Positions 8,874 through 19,534 of a DNA stretch of 64,000 nt are shown here, piece after piece. The stretch comes from JAWLHK01 sp041690355 [NCBI: bacterium] (GTDB lineage Bacteria; J088; JAWLBW01), in contig JAWLHK010000008.1 in assembly GCA_041690355.1 (NCBI GenBank), forward strand, positions 124,001 to 188,000, written 5' to 3'. Within the stretch, counting starts at the first letter, position 1; every line of letters starts with the position of its first letter. The notes beneath the pieces were generated by a model that saw nothing but the letters and a program-made list of their open reading frames with translations, was not told the origin of the DNA and searched no databases. A program made the translations under genes and the position numbers.

Positions 8874-9938
8874 TCACATCCCCACGGGCGCCCGCCGTAT
8901 GATCTTCCCGACTGCTTCCGCGAGCTGCACGGTGGCCGTGCGGGCCGAATCCTGAATGCCGATCATGTGGATGAAGCCGTGCCCCATGCCGGCGATGCGC
9001 AGGTGCTCGACCTCGTTTCCCGCCGTGCGCAGGGCGTCGACGTAGCATTCCGCCTCGTCGCGCAGCGGATCGAAATCGGCCGTCAGCACGATGGCCGGCG
9101 GCAGACCCGAAAGATCGGCCGCCAGCAGCGGCGCGACACGCGGATCACGCTTGTCGGTTCCCGGCGGCAGGTAGTTGCCCATGAAATACTCGCGGTCTTC
9201 GGTCGTGAGGATGTACCCCTTGCCGAACTTGGCGAGCGACGGCCATTCGGTAATCGACTCCACGGTCGGATAAATGAGGATCTGCGATTGCGGCGCCTCG
9301 CCGGCCGCCGTGGCGAGCTGGGCGATCACGGCCGACAGATTTCCGCCGGCGCTGTCGCCGCCGACGGCGATGCGTCCCGGTTCTGCCCCGAGTTCCGCGG
9401 CGTTTGCGCGCGCCCAGCGGTAGGCGGCGAGGGAATCTTCGACGGCGGCCGGAAACGGGTGCTCGGGAGCCAGCCGGTACTCCACCGAAAGCACGCGGAT
9501 GCGCGCCTGCTTCGCGATCAGGCGGCAGGGCGCATCATGCGTCTCCACGTCGCCGATGACGAAGCCGCCGCCGTGATAGTAGACCAGCAGGGGACCCTCT
9601 TCTGCGCCGGGCGGAACGTACAGGCGCGCCCGCTGGTTCCCCGCCGCCGCGGGATATTCCAGGTCGCGCACCTCGGCCATCGCTTCGGGGATGCCCGAGC
9701 CCACGCGGGCTTCGCGGCGGTACTTGCGCCGTGCGGCCGGCGGCGGCAGCTCGTGGAGCTCCTTCTCGGGCATCCTGGCGCGGATGGCGAGGATCATCTG
9801 GAGCTGCGCATCCAGGGTCAACCCGTCGACCACGATCCGCTTCTTACCCGAAAGCAGAATCTGCAGCGGTTCGGGCAAGCGCCCGAGGGCGCGTACGAGG
9901 GAATACTGAATCTGTTCCGGCAGCGGCAAGTGGGCCAT
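8874..9938 (-). CDS. alpha/beta hydrolase, HSL-family esterase
   Basis: The 354-residue product carries the oxyanion motif HGGG at 122-125 and the nucleophile motif GDSAGG with Ser196. A late DxxRDE aspartate and the histidine in GMGHGF complete the triad. This is the hormone-sensitive-lipase-like esterase family. It is the last gene of a minus-strand operon with an SDR, an acyl-CoA ligase and a flavin monooxygenase. In mymA-type and Baeyer-Villiger clusters such an esterase can hydrolyse the ester or lactone made by the monooxygenase. The substrate is inferred from context only. Confidence 0.92.
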   Translation of the reverse strand: MAHLPLPEQIQYSLVRALGRLPEPLQILLSGKKRIVVDGLTLDAQLQMILAIRARMPEKELHELPPPAARRKYRREARVGSGIPEAMAEVRDLEYPAAAGNQRARLYVPPGAEEGPLLVYYHGGGFVIGDVETHDAPCRLIAKQARIRVLSVEYRLAPEHPFPAAVEDSLAAYRWARANAAELGAEPGRIAVGGDSAGGNLSAVIAQLATAAGEAPQSQILIYPTVESITEWPSLAKFGKGYILTTEDREYFMGNYLPPGTDKRDPRVAPLLAADLSGLPPAIVLTADFDPLRDEAECYVDALRTAGNEVEHLRIAGMGHGFIHMIGIQDSARTATVQLAEAVGKIIRRAPVGM

Positions 9939-9950
9939 CGCTGTTCTCCC

Positions 9951-10829
9951 TTACACGAAGCGGACGTCGTCGCCCGACTCCTGCAGGGTTTTCAGCTGGC
10001 TGCCGGCCTGCTTTGCGGTCGCTGACATGACGAGCCGCTGGTACACCGACGGGAGCAGGCGCACCATCCAGTCGAGGAATTTGGCATCCGGTCCGATCAG
10101 CACGCGGCGGCGGTTCCTGCGCACGCCGGCGAGGATGACCTCCGCGGCTTTTTCCGGCGGGGTGATGAAGAGCTTCTCGAAGTCGCGATTGAGCTTTTCC
10201 GCGCCCGGAATGCTCTGAATGTCCTTCGACAGGCGGGCGTCGCGCGCGATGTTCGTCTTGATGCCCCCCGGATGCACACTCGTGGCGCTCACCGGCGCGC
10301 CCGAGAGCTCGAGCTCCTGCCGCAATGCTTCCGTGAATCCGCGTACGGCGAACTTGGACGCATTGTAGGCGCTCTGCGTGGGGACCGCGAAAAGCCCGAA
10401 GACGCTCGACACGTTGATGACGTGTCCGTCGCCCGAGGCGTGCAGGTGCGGCAGAAATGCCTTCGTGCCGTAGACGACCCCCCAGAAATTGATCCCCATG
10501 ATCCACTCGAAGTCGTCGTAGGTGACCCCGGCGACCGTGCCGCCGAGGGCGACGCCGGCGTTGTTGAAGATCAGGTTGACGCGGCCATGGTCGGCGACGA
10601 CCTGCTGCGCCCAGGCATACATGGCGGCGCGGTCGGCGACGTCGAGGCGCTGCGCGGTGACCTTCACGCCGAGGGCCCGCGCGTCGGCGGCGGTCTTCTG
10701 CACGCCCACTTCGTTGATGTCGCTCAGCGCGAGATCGCATTTCTGTTTTGCGAGAGTGAGCGCGAGGGCGCGGCCGATGCCCGATCCGGCTCCGGTGATG
10801 GCGGCGACTTTTCCGGCGAATGATTTCAC
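9951..10829 (-). CDS. short-chain dehydrogenase/reductase
   Basis: The 292-residue product has the classical SDR nucleotide motif TGAGSGIG at 12-19, NNAG at 89-92, Ser141/142 and the catalytic Y155-x3-K159 (YNASK). Aspartate in LSDINE (about 37) suggests NAD preference. Its length exceeds the 250-residue core because of a C-terminal extension seen in lipid-type SDRs. It lies 12 bases before the esterase and 30 bases after the ligase in the same operon, where it would oxidise an alcohol to a ketone, or the reverse, ahead of the monooxygenase. The paralogue at 54509 is more distant. Confidence 0.93.
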   Translation of the reverse strand: MKSFAGKVAAITGAGSGIGRALALTLAKQKCDLALSDINEVGVQKTAADARALGVKVTAQRLDVADRAAMYAWAQQVVADHGRVNLIFNNAGVALGGTVAGVTYDDFEWIMGINFWGVVYGTKAFLPHLHASGDGHVINVSSVFGLFAVPTQSAYNASKFAVRGFTEALRQELELSGAPVSATSVHPGGIKTNIARDARLSKDIQSIPGAEKLNRDFEKLFITPPEKAAEVILAGVRRNRRRVLIGPDAKFLDWMVRLLPSVYQRLVMSATAKQAGSQLKTLQESGDDVRFV

Positions 10830-10859
10830 GGGGACTCCGATAAAAAGCAGGGATGGAAT

Positions 10860-12500
<1,641 letters not shown>

Positions 12501-12536
12501 GGGCTTCTCCGTGCAGGTGGTTCCCCGATGCGGAAA

Positions 12537-14048
12537 TCAGACCGCGACCGGTTTCCGGGCGGGCGTGGGTCTACCGGCAGCGCGTGCGGCGGCCTCGTAA
12601 TCGTGCAGGCTGAAACGAGCCGTTTCGCGGCGGAACTGCCAGGTGAAGCCCGGCCACAGGGTTACATTCTTACCCGTTTTGGGGTCGATGTACCAGCTGG
12701 TGCAGCCGCCGGCGCTCCACACGGCCCGGTCGAGCTTTGTCTGCAGCCGTTCATTGAACGCCTGCTGAACGTCAGGTTGGACGTCGATCCACTGCAGCTG
12801 CTTTTCGTCCATGGCGTCGAGCGCCTTCATGACGTAAGCGATCTGGGACTCGATCATGTAGACCATGGAGCTGTGCCCCAGGCCGGTGTTCGGGCCGACG
12901 AGGATGAAGAGATTCGGAAACCCGTGCACCGTGGTCCCCTTGTAGGCCTCGGCCCCCTGCTCCCACGCGGCGGTGAGGTCCTGGCCGCCGCGGCCGAAGA
13001 AGACTCCCTCGGGAACCGGATTGGTGGCCTGGAAGCCGGTGCCGAAGATGATGGCGTCGACCTCGCGTGTCGTGCCGTCGGTGGTGACGACCCCCTTCGC
13101 CGTGATCTCGCGGATGCCGGTGGTGATGACGTCGACGTTCTTCTGCGCGAGCGCCGGATAGTAATCGTCGGACATGAGGATGCGCTTGCACCCCATCATG
13201 TAGTTCGGGGTCACCTTGCGGCGCAGCTCGGGATCCTTGATCTGCCGCTCGATGTGGCGGATGCCCATGGTTTTGGCGGCGTCCATCAGTTTCGGCTGGA
13301 GGGTGAAGGCCACGACGCGCGCTTCGAGCTGCGAGTAGATCGCCCCGCGGAAAAGTTTCTGCGCGAGGGGCGCCTTGCGGAAGAGGAAGCGCTCGGTCTC
13401 GAGGATCTTCCGGTCGGGCTTCGAGAGGATCCACGGCGGCGTGCGCTGATAGAGGTCGAGGCGGCCGACCTTCGGCTGAATCTGCGGAACGAACTGGATG
13501 GCGCTGGCCCCCGTGCCGATGACGGCGACCCGCTTGCCTTGGAGATCGTAGTCGTGGTCCCACTGCTGCGAGTGAAAGGTATGACCCTTGAACGTCTCGA
13601 GGCCGGGGATGTCGGGCCAGGCGGCGCGGCTGAGCCCCCCGATGCCCGAGACGAGCACGCGCGCGGTCAGCTTCTCCTTGCCGTTGACGGTAAGCTCCCA
13701 CACCCCGGCGGCCTCATCGAAGGCCGCGCCGGTGACCTCGGCGCCGAAGCGGATGCGGGGGAGCAGGTCGTACTTGCGCGCGCAGTGGCGCAGGTAGTCG
13801 AGGATCTCGCCCTGCGGCGCGAACATGCGCGTCCAGTCGGGGTTCGGCTCGAAGGAGAACGAATAGAGGTGCGACTGCACGTCGCAGGCGCAGCCCGGAT
13901 AGTTGTTGTCGCGCCAGGTGCCGCCGACGTCGTGCGCCTTCTCGAAGAGGACGAAGTCGTTGCGGCCGGCCTTCTGCAGCTGAATGGCCATCCCCAGGCC
14001 GGCAAATCCGGTTCCGACGATGGCGATATCGACGTGCTTCGCTTTCAT
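12537..14048 (-). CDS. flavin-containing monooxygenase, Baeyer-Villiger type
   Basis: The 503-residue product starts at the ATG preceded by GGAGAACGCC; an in-frame start at 14114 would run through the operator. Two Rossmann motifs bind FAD (GTGFAG, 12-17) and NADPH (GTGASA, 178-183). The fingerprint FKGHTFHSQQW at 153-163 matches the FxGxxxHxxxW signature of class B monooxygenases. The family inserts oxygen into ketones or oxidises N and S atoms. It is the first gene of the operon with the ligase, SDR and esterase, and a strong palindrome sits in its promoter region. Substrate unknown. Confidence 0.94.
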   Translation of the reverse strand: MKAKHVDIAIVGTGFAGLGMAIQLQKAGRNDFVLFEKAHDVGGTWRDNNYPGCACDVQSHLYSFSFEPNPDWTRMFAPQGEILDYLRHCARKYDLLPRIRFGAEVTGAAFDEAAGVWELTVNGKEKLTARVLVSGIGGLSRAAWPDIPGLETFKGHTFHSQQWDHDYDLQGKRVAVIGTGASAIQFVPQIQPKVGRLDLYQRTPPWILSKPDRKILETERFLFRKAPLAQKLFRGAIYSQLEARVVAFTLQPKLMDAAKTMGIRHIERQIKDPELRRKVTPNYMMGCKRILMSDDYYPALAQKNVDVITTGIREITAKGVVTTDGTTREVDAIIFGTGFQATNPVPEGVFFGRGGQDLTAAWEQGAEAYKGTTVHGFPNLFILVGPNTGLGHSSMVYMIESQIAYVMKALDAMDEKQLQWIDVQPDVQQAFNERLQTKLDRAVWSAGGCTSWYIDPKTGKNVTLWPGFTWQFRRETARFSLHDYEAAARAAGRPTPARKPVAV

Positions 14049-14089
14049 GGCGTTCTCCCTCTCCAAGGGCTCCGGTTGACATGCGGTCT

Positions 14090-14113
14090 TGTCAGAATGT
14101 GGTAATTCTGACA
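14090..14113 (-). promoter_or_regulatory. 9-bp inverted repeat upstream of monooxygenase operon
   Basis: TGTCAGAAT and ATTCTGACA are perfectly inverted around 6 nt, 42 bases before the monooxygenase start. Extra TGTCA/TGACA half-sites flank it at about 14077 and 14122. On the minus strand a TTGACA element overlaps this region, so the palindrome probably is a repressor operator. No adjacent regulator gene identifies the protein. Confidence 0.65.
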
Positions 14114-14573
14114 TAGCGGCGTGTCAAAGTCAACTCTGATTCCTGATTCCTGATGCCTGATTCCTGAGAAGCAAGAACCTTCGGGCCGAGCCAATCAACA
14201 AGAGTGCGGCAAGCCTTTCTGACGGGATTTTCGTCACTCGTCACTCCAGAAAAGCGCCAAGCACTGAGCGCCAAGCGCCAATCAGCAAGTACCTTTAAGT
14301 CCTGCTGCCTGCGTCGAATGGTTCACCTGCGAAGTGCCCCCTTCGGGGGAACGCAGCCAGCACCAGCCAACCGTGGAGGAGGGGGCGAACTCGTCACTCG
14401 TCAAATGTGGGCTGTCCCACCAGGCGAATCCCTCGCTGTCGCGCTCCACTCTGCTGCGCGCCGTCAGCTCGGGACGAACGGAAGCCTGCTGCCGCTTTTG
14501 CACCCGAGCTTCCCAGGGTCTAGAATCTAGGTTTCCTTTCCGTACCGCCCGCCGAGGGCCCGCGAGGTTTCCG
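14114..14573. repeat. gene-free repeat-rich spacer
   Basis: A CCTGATT heptamer array lies at 14136-14167, a CGTCACT doublet at 14230-14245 and a GCGCCAA-type block at 14254-14288. A second CGTCACT doublet is near 14394, and a 52-bp dispersed module lies at 14430-14481, shared with 7636 and 35289. The segment just before 14574 must hold the promoter of the acylase gene. No supported gene. Confidence 0.75.
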
Positions 14574-17120
14574 ATGATCCGTGTGCGCGCACTGTTTGCG
14601 GCCGTCGCCGTGCCCCTCCTGCTGCAGGGGTGCGCCGTCTGGCACCTGACCGGCTACGCCATCCGCCCCGACTATCCGCGGGTGGAACCGGGTGACATTC
14701 CGGTCGACGGCTTGAGCGCGCCGGTGGCCGTGACCCTGCTTCCCGACGGACGGCCGCGCATCGAAGCCGCCAACGAAATGGACCTCGCCCGTATCACCGG
14801 ATACATGCAGGCGCGCGACCGCCTCTTCCAGATGGATCTGCTGCGCCATCTCGCCGACGGCCGTCTGGCCGAGCTGGTGGGCGACGTTCCGTTCGGCAGC
14901 GGAACCGCGCTTGATTCCGATCGCTTCTTCCGCTTCGCCGGCCTGCGGCGCGATGCGCAATTCATGTACGCCTCGGCAACCACCGAAGATCAGGCGCTGG
15001 CGCGCGCCTTCGCCGAGGGGGTCAACGCGTGGGTCAACACGGGGCACATCAGCCTCGAGCACCGGCTGCTCGGCGTGCCGGTCGTGCGTCAGTGGACCGC
15101 GGTGGATACCTTCTCGGTCTTCCGCTTCATCATGTTCGGCATGACGCACAACTGGTCACGCGAAATCCGCCGCCTGGTCATGGCCTGCGACGCGGGCATC
15201 GACGGCGCCGAGCGCATCTGGCCAAGCGTCATGGAGTTCGGGCCGACGTTCCTGCCGCCCGAGAGCCTCGATCCGGCCACCTATCCGGTGGCCCCCGCCA
15301 TCGTGCCCGAGATGCGCGCGGCGCTCGCCGACCTGTGTCCGAAAGCGCCCGCCGTGCAGACCGCCTACGTCCCCGACTCCATCTCGCTGCCGCTGCTGCA
15401 GCTGCGCAACGGCATCAGCGCCAGCAACAACTGGGCGGTGGCCGGAAGCCGCTCGGCCAGCGGCAAGCCGATTCTCGAGAACGATCCGCACCTGCCGCAC
15501 ATGAATCCGCCCTTCGTCTGGGGGGTGCACCAGAAGCTTCCCGGACGCGAAATCGTCGGCTTCACGCTCCCCGGCGTGCCCCTCGTCACCTTCGGACAGA
15601 ACCTGAAGGTTGCCTGGGCGGCCACGATCAACAGCGTCGACCTGCAGGACCTGTACGTCTACAAACCCGGTACGCTCGCCGACGGAAGCGAAGGGTACGT
15701 CTACGAAGACGACGTGCGCCCGTTCGAGTACCGTGTCGAAGAGTTCCGCGTGAAGGGCGGCGATCCGGTGACTTCGACGGCGCGCTTCACGCACCACGGC
15801 CTGATCCTGAACGACGTCGATCCGTTCCTGCGCGACCGCATTCCGCTCACGGCCCTGCGCGGGGTGCAGTTGCAGCCGTTCCGCGACGCCGGGGCCATGC
15901 TCGCGGCTTCGCAGACCGCAACCGGTGAAGACTTCGCGCGCGCCATGCAGCCCATGGACACGGCCTGCATCAGCTGGCTCTACGCCGACGTCGCGGGCAA
16001 CATCGGGTTCACGAGCCCTTGCCGCGTGCCGGTGCGCCCGCACCACTTCGGCACCTTCGCGGTTCCCGGCTGGCTCGCGAAATACGAGTGGGACGGCTTC
16101 GTTCCCAAAGAGCGCCTCCCGCGCGCCCACAACCCCGAGCGCGGCTGGCTCGCGACCGCGAACAACCAGGCGGTTCCCTTCGACCGTTTCTACACGGCCT
16201 ACAACAATGACGCGAATCCGCCGAACCGGTACATGCGCCTTTCTGCGGAACTGGATGCGCGCGCGGACTGGACGCCGGCCGACATGGCGAAGCTTGCGCT
16301 CGACGTGCGACTTGCCTGGTGGTCCCCATTGCGGGCGAGCCTCGACGGCGCCTGCGCGCGGGGAACCGCGGAGGGTGATCCGGCCGCGCGCCGGCTCGCG
16401 ACGGAGATCTGCGGATGGGACGGCGACATGAGCGCCGACGCCACGGCCGCCACGCTCTTCGTGCACTGGACCCACGCCGTGCTCGACCTCGCGCTCGCCG
16501 ACGAGCTTCGCGAGGGGCCCGACGGTGCCGTCTGGCGGTACGTGCAGGAAATTCCCCACTTCGAGGCGAACGTCGACTGGATGTGGCAGCGCCCGGTTTC
16601 GGATGCCGTCTGGGATGACGCGCGCACCGAAGCGAAGGAATCGCGCGATGACATTCTCGTGCGCGCCTTTGCCCTCGCCGCAACCGAGGTGGCGAAGCGC
16701 TATGGCCCCGAAGCCGCCGATCTGCGCTGGGGCAGCGTGCGCCCGTTCTACCTCAAGCACCCCTTCGGCGGCCTGAACGCCATTCTCGCCGGGCTGCTGA
16801 ACGGAAAATCGTATCGCGGCGTGGGCGCGCCCGAGACGGTCTTCAAGAACCAGTTTTCCCGATCGGATCGGGAGAGCATGCATCCCGGGGCGGGCCCCGC
16901 CATGCGCACGGTGGTCGACCTCGCCAACCCGGGCGCCGCGGAGTACGCGATCGCCGGCGGTGCGAGCGGCTGGGCGCGCAGCCCCTCCTACGACGAGGGC
17001 ACCGAGGCCTGGCTCAACGGCGCCATGCGGCCCATGGTCCCCGAGGTCGACGGCCCCGCGCAGCTGCGGTTCATTCCCCCGCCGCCGTCGGCGAGCGAAG
17101 GGGTTGCCGTCAAGAATTGA
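14574..17120 (+). CDS. penicillin acylase family lipoprotein
   Basis: The 848-residue product begins with a lipoprotein signal (LLLQGCAVW, Cys about 19). The family makes a precursor that self-cleaves to alpha and beta chains. The beta chain's N-terminal nucleophile is visible in GISASNNWAVAG, Ser284, followed by the classic ENDPHL motif. An upstream GYMQARDRLFQMDLLR matches the alpha-chain start of N-acyl homoserine lactone or penicillin acylases. The length is usual for the family. It would act in the periplasm or outer membrane on acyl amides such as quorum signals or lipopeptides. The upstream 400 bases are repeats, so it appears monocistronic. Confidence 0.93.
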   Translation: MIRVRALFAAVAVPLLLQGCAVWHLTGYAIRPDYPRVEPGDIPVDGLSAPVAVTLLPDGRPRIEAANEMDLARITGYMQARDRLFQMDLLRHLADGRLAELVGDVPFGSGTALDSDRFFRFAGLRRDAQFMYASATTEDQALARAFAEGVNAWVNTGHISLEHRLLGVPVVRQWTAVDTFSVFRFIMFGMTHNWSREIRRLVMACDAGIDGAERIWPSVMEFGPTFLPPESLDPATYPVAPAIVPEMRAALADLCPKAPAVQTAYVPDSISLPLLQLRNGISASNNWAVAGSRSASGKPILENDPHLPHMNPPFVWGVHQKLPGREIVGFTLPGVPLVTFGQNLKVAWAATINSVDLQDLYVYKPGTLADGSEGYVYEDDVRPFEYRVEEFRVKGGDPVTSTARFTHHGLILNDVDPFLRDRIPLTALRGVQLQPFRDAGAMLAASQTATGEDFARAMQPMDTACISWLYADVAGNIGFTSPCRVPVRPHHFGTFAVPGWLAKYEWDGFVPKERLPRAHNPERGWLATANNQAVPFDRFYTAYNNDANPPNRYMRLSAELDARADWTPADMAKLALDVRLAWWSPLRASLDGACARGTAEGDPAARRLATEICGWDGDMSADATAATLFVHWTHAVLDLALADELREGPDGAVWRYVQEIPHFEANVDWMWQRPVSDAVWDDARTEAKESRDDILVRAFALAATEVAKRYGPEAADLRWGSVRPFYLKHPFGGLNAILAGLLNGKSYRGVGAPETVFKNQFSRSDRESMHPGAGPAMRTVVDLANPGAAEYAIAGGASGWARSPSYDEGTEAWLNGAMRPMVPEVDGPAQLRFIPPPPSASEGVAVKN

Positions 17121-17151
17121 AAACGTGAAAGCAAAGCCGCATGATTAACCT

Positions 17152-17358
17152 ATGGCTTTGAAACGCAATACGCGCCATAACAAGCGGAAACGCGAATCGC
17201 TCCATAATCCCCAGCCGGAGTTGACACCTCTATGCGAACTGGGATTCGACGCATGGGCCGGAAGCCTCCCGACCGAAGATGCAGAGCCGCTACTGGATCC
17301 CCTTGGGGGGCAACCCGTACGCTGGATTCCGCACAAAGGTTGGGTTTACGGCCGCTAA
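17152..17358 (+). CDS. small hypothetical protein, doubtful
   Basis: A 68-residue reading frame starts with a very basic segment (MALKRNTRHNKRKRES) and ends with GGQPVRWIPHKGWVYGR. It lies 31 bases after the acylase gene in DNA less GC-rich than its surroundings. There is no clear ribosome binding site. The sequence looks protein-like rather than repeat-derived, but no family was recognised. The remaining spacer to 17473 contains only a GC-rich hairpin (about 17436) and the ribosome binding site GGAGAACGC of the next gene. Confidence 0.3.
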   Translation: MALKRNTRHNKRKRESLHNPQPELTPLCELGFDAWAGSLPTEDAEPLLDPLGGQPVRWIPHKGWVYGR

Positions 17359-17473
17359 CAACGCATGGTTCTCGGTGCCCGAACCGTTCCGCAATTGATT
17401 ATCGCGTGGCCAGAGAGTACCCTCTAAGAGGGCGGCGGGGCGCACGCGCCGCCGACTCGACCGGGGAGAACGC

Positions 17474-18283
17474 ATGCGATCCGTTGTCCGAATCTTCCTC
17501 TTCGCGGCGGCCCTATACGCCGCCCTGAACCCCTCTTCTTCCGCAGCCGAGGAACTTCCCCGCTCGCGCTGGCCCGAGCTGCTGCAGCCCGCGCGCGTCG
17601 ATGCATTGCTTACGGCCGCGCTGCAGCAATCGAAGCGCCGGCCCGACGATTTCGATGCGCACCTGCGTGTCGCCCAGGTCGGCTTCTACGCCTGGCGGCT
17701 GGAGAACAAGGACCTCAAGCGGCGCCTGCAGTTCGCGAACGTCGTCCTGCGCGCGGGCGAAGAGGCCGTGCGCCTCAAGCCCAATCACCCGGGCGGCCAC
17801 CACTGGCTGGGCGCGGGGGTGGGCATGATCGGGCTGACGCAGGGGGTGCTCAATTCCCTGCAGCTGGTCCCGCGGCTCAAGGACGCCATGGAGAAGAGCG
17901 TCGAGCTCAACCCCGGATGGCTGCACGCGAGCGCCATGGCGCAGCTGGCGCGGCTCTACACGATGGTCCCCGGATTTCCCGTCGCCATCGGCGACCTGGA
18001 CAAGGCCGAGAAATACGCGCGGGAAGCCATCCGCCTCGAGCCCAACTACGCGCTGCAGCGGCTCTATCTTGCCGACCTGCTCTGGTACCGGGGGAAGAAC
18101 GACGAAGCCCTCGCCGAGCTGGCCCGCCTCGAGAAGCTCAAGCCCGTTGACGAACTCACCTATTTCGCGCTGGAAACGAGCCGCGTCAAGGCACGTGAGC
18201 TGGCCGCGCTGATCCGCAAGGGCGAGACCCGGGCCCGTTTCTACGACGTGCTGAGCGACATTCAGCCGGGGCTCGTGCGCTGA
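17474..18283 (+). CDS. secreted TPR protein (TatT-like)
   Basis: The 269-residue product has a cleavable-type signal peptide (IFLFAAALYAALNPSSSAAEE). It is then built of helical TPR-like repeats, with GGHHWLGAGVGMIGLTQGVLNS, SAMAQLARLYTMVPGFPVAIGDLDKAEKYAREAIRLEPN and YLADLLWYRGKNDEALAELARLEK. This pattern resembles TatT-type periplasmic TPR proteins associated with TRAP transporters, though no transporter is nearby. The motif PGFPxAxGD is shared with the protein at 20018, so the two are probably paralogues. It may be a periplasmic scaffold or ligand-binding protein. Confidence 0.8.
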   Translation: MRSVVRIFLFAAALYAALNPSSSAAEELPRSRWPELLQPARVDALLTAALQQSKRRPDDFDAHLRVAQVGFYAWRLENKDLKRRLQFANVVLRAGEEAVRLKPNHPGGHHWLGAGVGMIGLTQGVLNSLQLVPRLKDAMEKSVELNPGWLHASAMAQLARLYTMVPGFPVAIGDLDKAEKYAREAIRLEPNYALQRLYLADLLWYRGKNDEALAELARLEKLKPVDELTYFALETSRVKARELAALIRKGETRARFYDVLSDIQPGLVR

Positions 18284-18327
18284 CCCGGAGAACATGGGAC
18301 TCAAGATTTACCCAAGTCCAGAAAGCG

Positions 18328-18354
18328 AAAAGCCCCGGTGAAACTCACCGAGGC
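18328..18354 (-). terminator. intrinsic terminator after carbonic anhydrase
   Basis: On the minus strand GCCTCGGTG and CACCGGGGC pair around a 5-nt loop with one mismatch and are followed by TTTT. It lies about 100 bases downstream of the carbonic anhydrase stop codon. Confidence 0.7.
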
Positions 18355-18454
18355 ATAGACGCCGACCGGGAACTCCCAGTCCATTTGTAAGGCCAGTATA
18401 GTCGGAACCGATGCGTTTCGCAGGGCCTGGAAGTGATGCTGTGTGAGAGAGTGC

Positions 18455-19132
18455 TTAGCGCCGCTCCTGCACCCGCCGCGCGCGGAAAGCCTCGATGGCT
18501 TCGGCATGGCTTGCCGGGATGTCGGCCGTCGCGGCGACGTTCATCGCCAGATCGCGCATGAGGCCGTCGCGCAGGTCGTAGACCCAGCCGTGGACGGCAA
18601 TCTCCTGCCCGCGCTCCCACGCCTGCTCGAGAATCGTCGTCTGGCAGACGTTGAGCACCTGCTCGACGACGTTCAGTTCGCAGAGCGCTTCCCACTGCGC
18701 CTGCTCGTCGACGTCCTTCAGTTCAGGCGCGTGCTTGTACATGACGTCCTGCACGTGGCGCAGCCAGTTGTCGATGAGGCCGAACTTGCGGTTCTGCAGG
18801 GCGGCCTGCACGCCGCCGCAGCCGTAGTGGCCGCAGACGATGATGTGCTTGACCTTGAGCACTTCCACTGCGTACTGCATGACCGACAGGCAGTTGAGGT
18901 CGCTGTGCACGACCACGTTCGCCACGTTGCGGTGCACGAAGACTTCGCCCGGCGCCAGCCCGGTAATCTGGTTCGCGGGCACCCGGCTGTCGGAGCAGCC
19001 GATCCAGAGATACTCGGGGTTCTGAATGCCGGCCAGCTTCGAGAAGTACGCGGGATCCTGCCGGAGCGACTGCTCGGCCCAGGCCCGGTTGTTTTCAAAA
19101 AGCTTCTGGATGGTTCCGTTGGATTTCGTCAC
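18455..19132 (-). CDS. can: beta-class carbonic anhydrase
   Basis: The 225-residue product interconverts CO2 and bicarbonate. Zinc ligands are visible as Cys46 and Asp48 in CSDSR, and His102 and Cys105 in CGHYGCGG. The N-terminal NRAWAEQ and WIGCSDSRVPANQITGLAPGEVFVHRNVAN region is characteristic of the Can type. The length is usual. It is a single gene, with its own terminator downstream and the divergent toxin-antitoxin promoter upstream. Confidence 0.97.
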   Translation of the reverse strand: MTKSNGTIQKLFENNRAWAEQSLRQDPAYFSKLAGIQNPEYLWIGCSDSRVPANQITGLAPGEVFVHRNVANVVVHSDLNCLSVMQYAVEVLKVKHIIVCGHYGCGGVQAALQNRKFGLIDNWLRHVQDVMYKHAPELKDVDEQAQWEALCELNVVEQVLNVCQTTILEQAWERGQEIAVHGWVYDLRDGLMRDLAMNVAATADIPASHAEAIEAFRARRVQERR

Positions 19133-19208
19133 GCTCAGAGTGTAGCGACACGGTACGGGAGCGTCAACGCGATTCTGCGCCCAAATTCCGCCCCAAAAAG
19201 CGATCCTC

Positions 19209-19237
19209 TTGTTCTTGCAGCTACATGTGGCTACAAT
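19209..19237 (+). promoter_or_regulatory. promoter and operator of the phd/vapC pair
   Basis: TTGTTC and TACAAT are separated by 17 bases, just 7 bases before the antitoxin start, so the leader is very short. An imperfect palindrome, AGCTACATGTGGCT (19219-19232), fills the spacer. This is the usual position for autorepression by an antitoxin or toxin-antitoxin complex. Confidence 0.6.
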
Positions 19238-19243
19238 GGAAGA

Positions 19244-19534
19244 ATGCGAGCTGTAGGTATCCGGGATCTCAAGAATCGCCTCAGCGAATACGTCCGTATC
19301 GCCAGTGCAGGGGAACGCGTTCTTGTCACGGATCGCGACCGCGTCGTCGCCGAGCTGGTTCCGCCCGAGTCCGGCCGCGCTGAAATGCTTGCCGACGCCG
19401 TGCTTGCCGAAGCGGTCCGTCAGGGCTGGCTCTCACCCCCGCTCATCGTCGGGACCCAGCCGCCGGAACGGCTTCCTGTCGCCGGGTTCAGCGAACTCAT
19501 GCGAGAACTCGACGCCGATCGCGACGAGCGATGA
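19244..19534 (+). CDS. Phd/YefM-type antitoxin
   Basis: The 96-residue product starts MRAVGIRDLKNRLSEYVRIASAGERVLVTDRDRVVAELVPP, the typical N-terminal DNA-binding fold of the prevent-host-death family. The C-terminal acidic tail (ELMRELDADRDER) would wrap the toxin. It overlaps the downstream PIN toxin gene by four bases (ATGA), so the two are translationally coupled. The start is set by the promoter elements only a few bases upstream, which implies a leader of minimal length. Confidence 0.92.
   Translation: MRAVGIRDLKNRLSEYVRIASAGERVLVTDRDRVVAELVPPESGRAEMLADAVLAEAVRQGWLSPPLIVGTQPPERLPVAGFSELMRELDADRDER

Noticed and set aside
15156-16883. 575-codon minus-strand frame opposite the acylase gene
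   Set aside because: Antisense to the penicillin acylase with its SNNW nucleophile; composition is that of a GC-rich shadow.
17152-17358. Treating the 68-residue frame as a confident gene
   Set aside because: There is no clear ribosome binding site and no family match, so it is listed only at low confidence.
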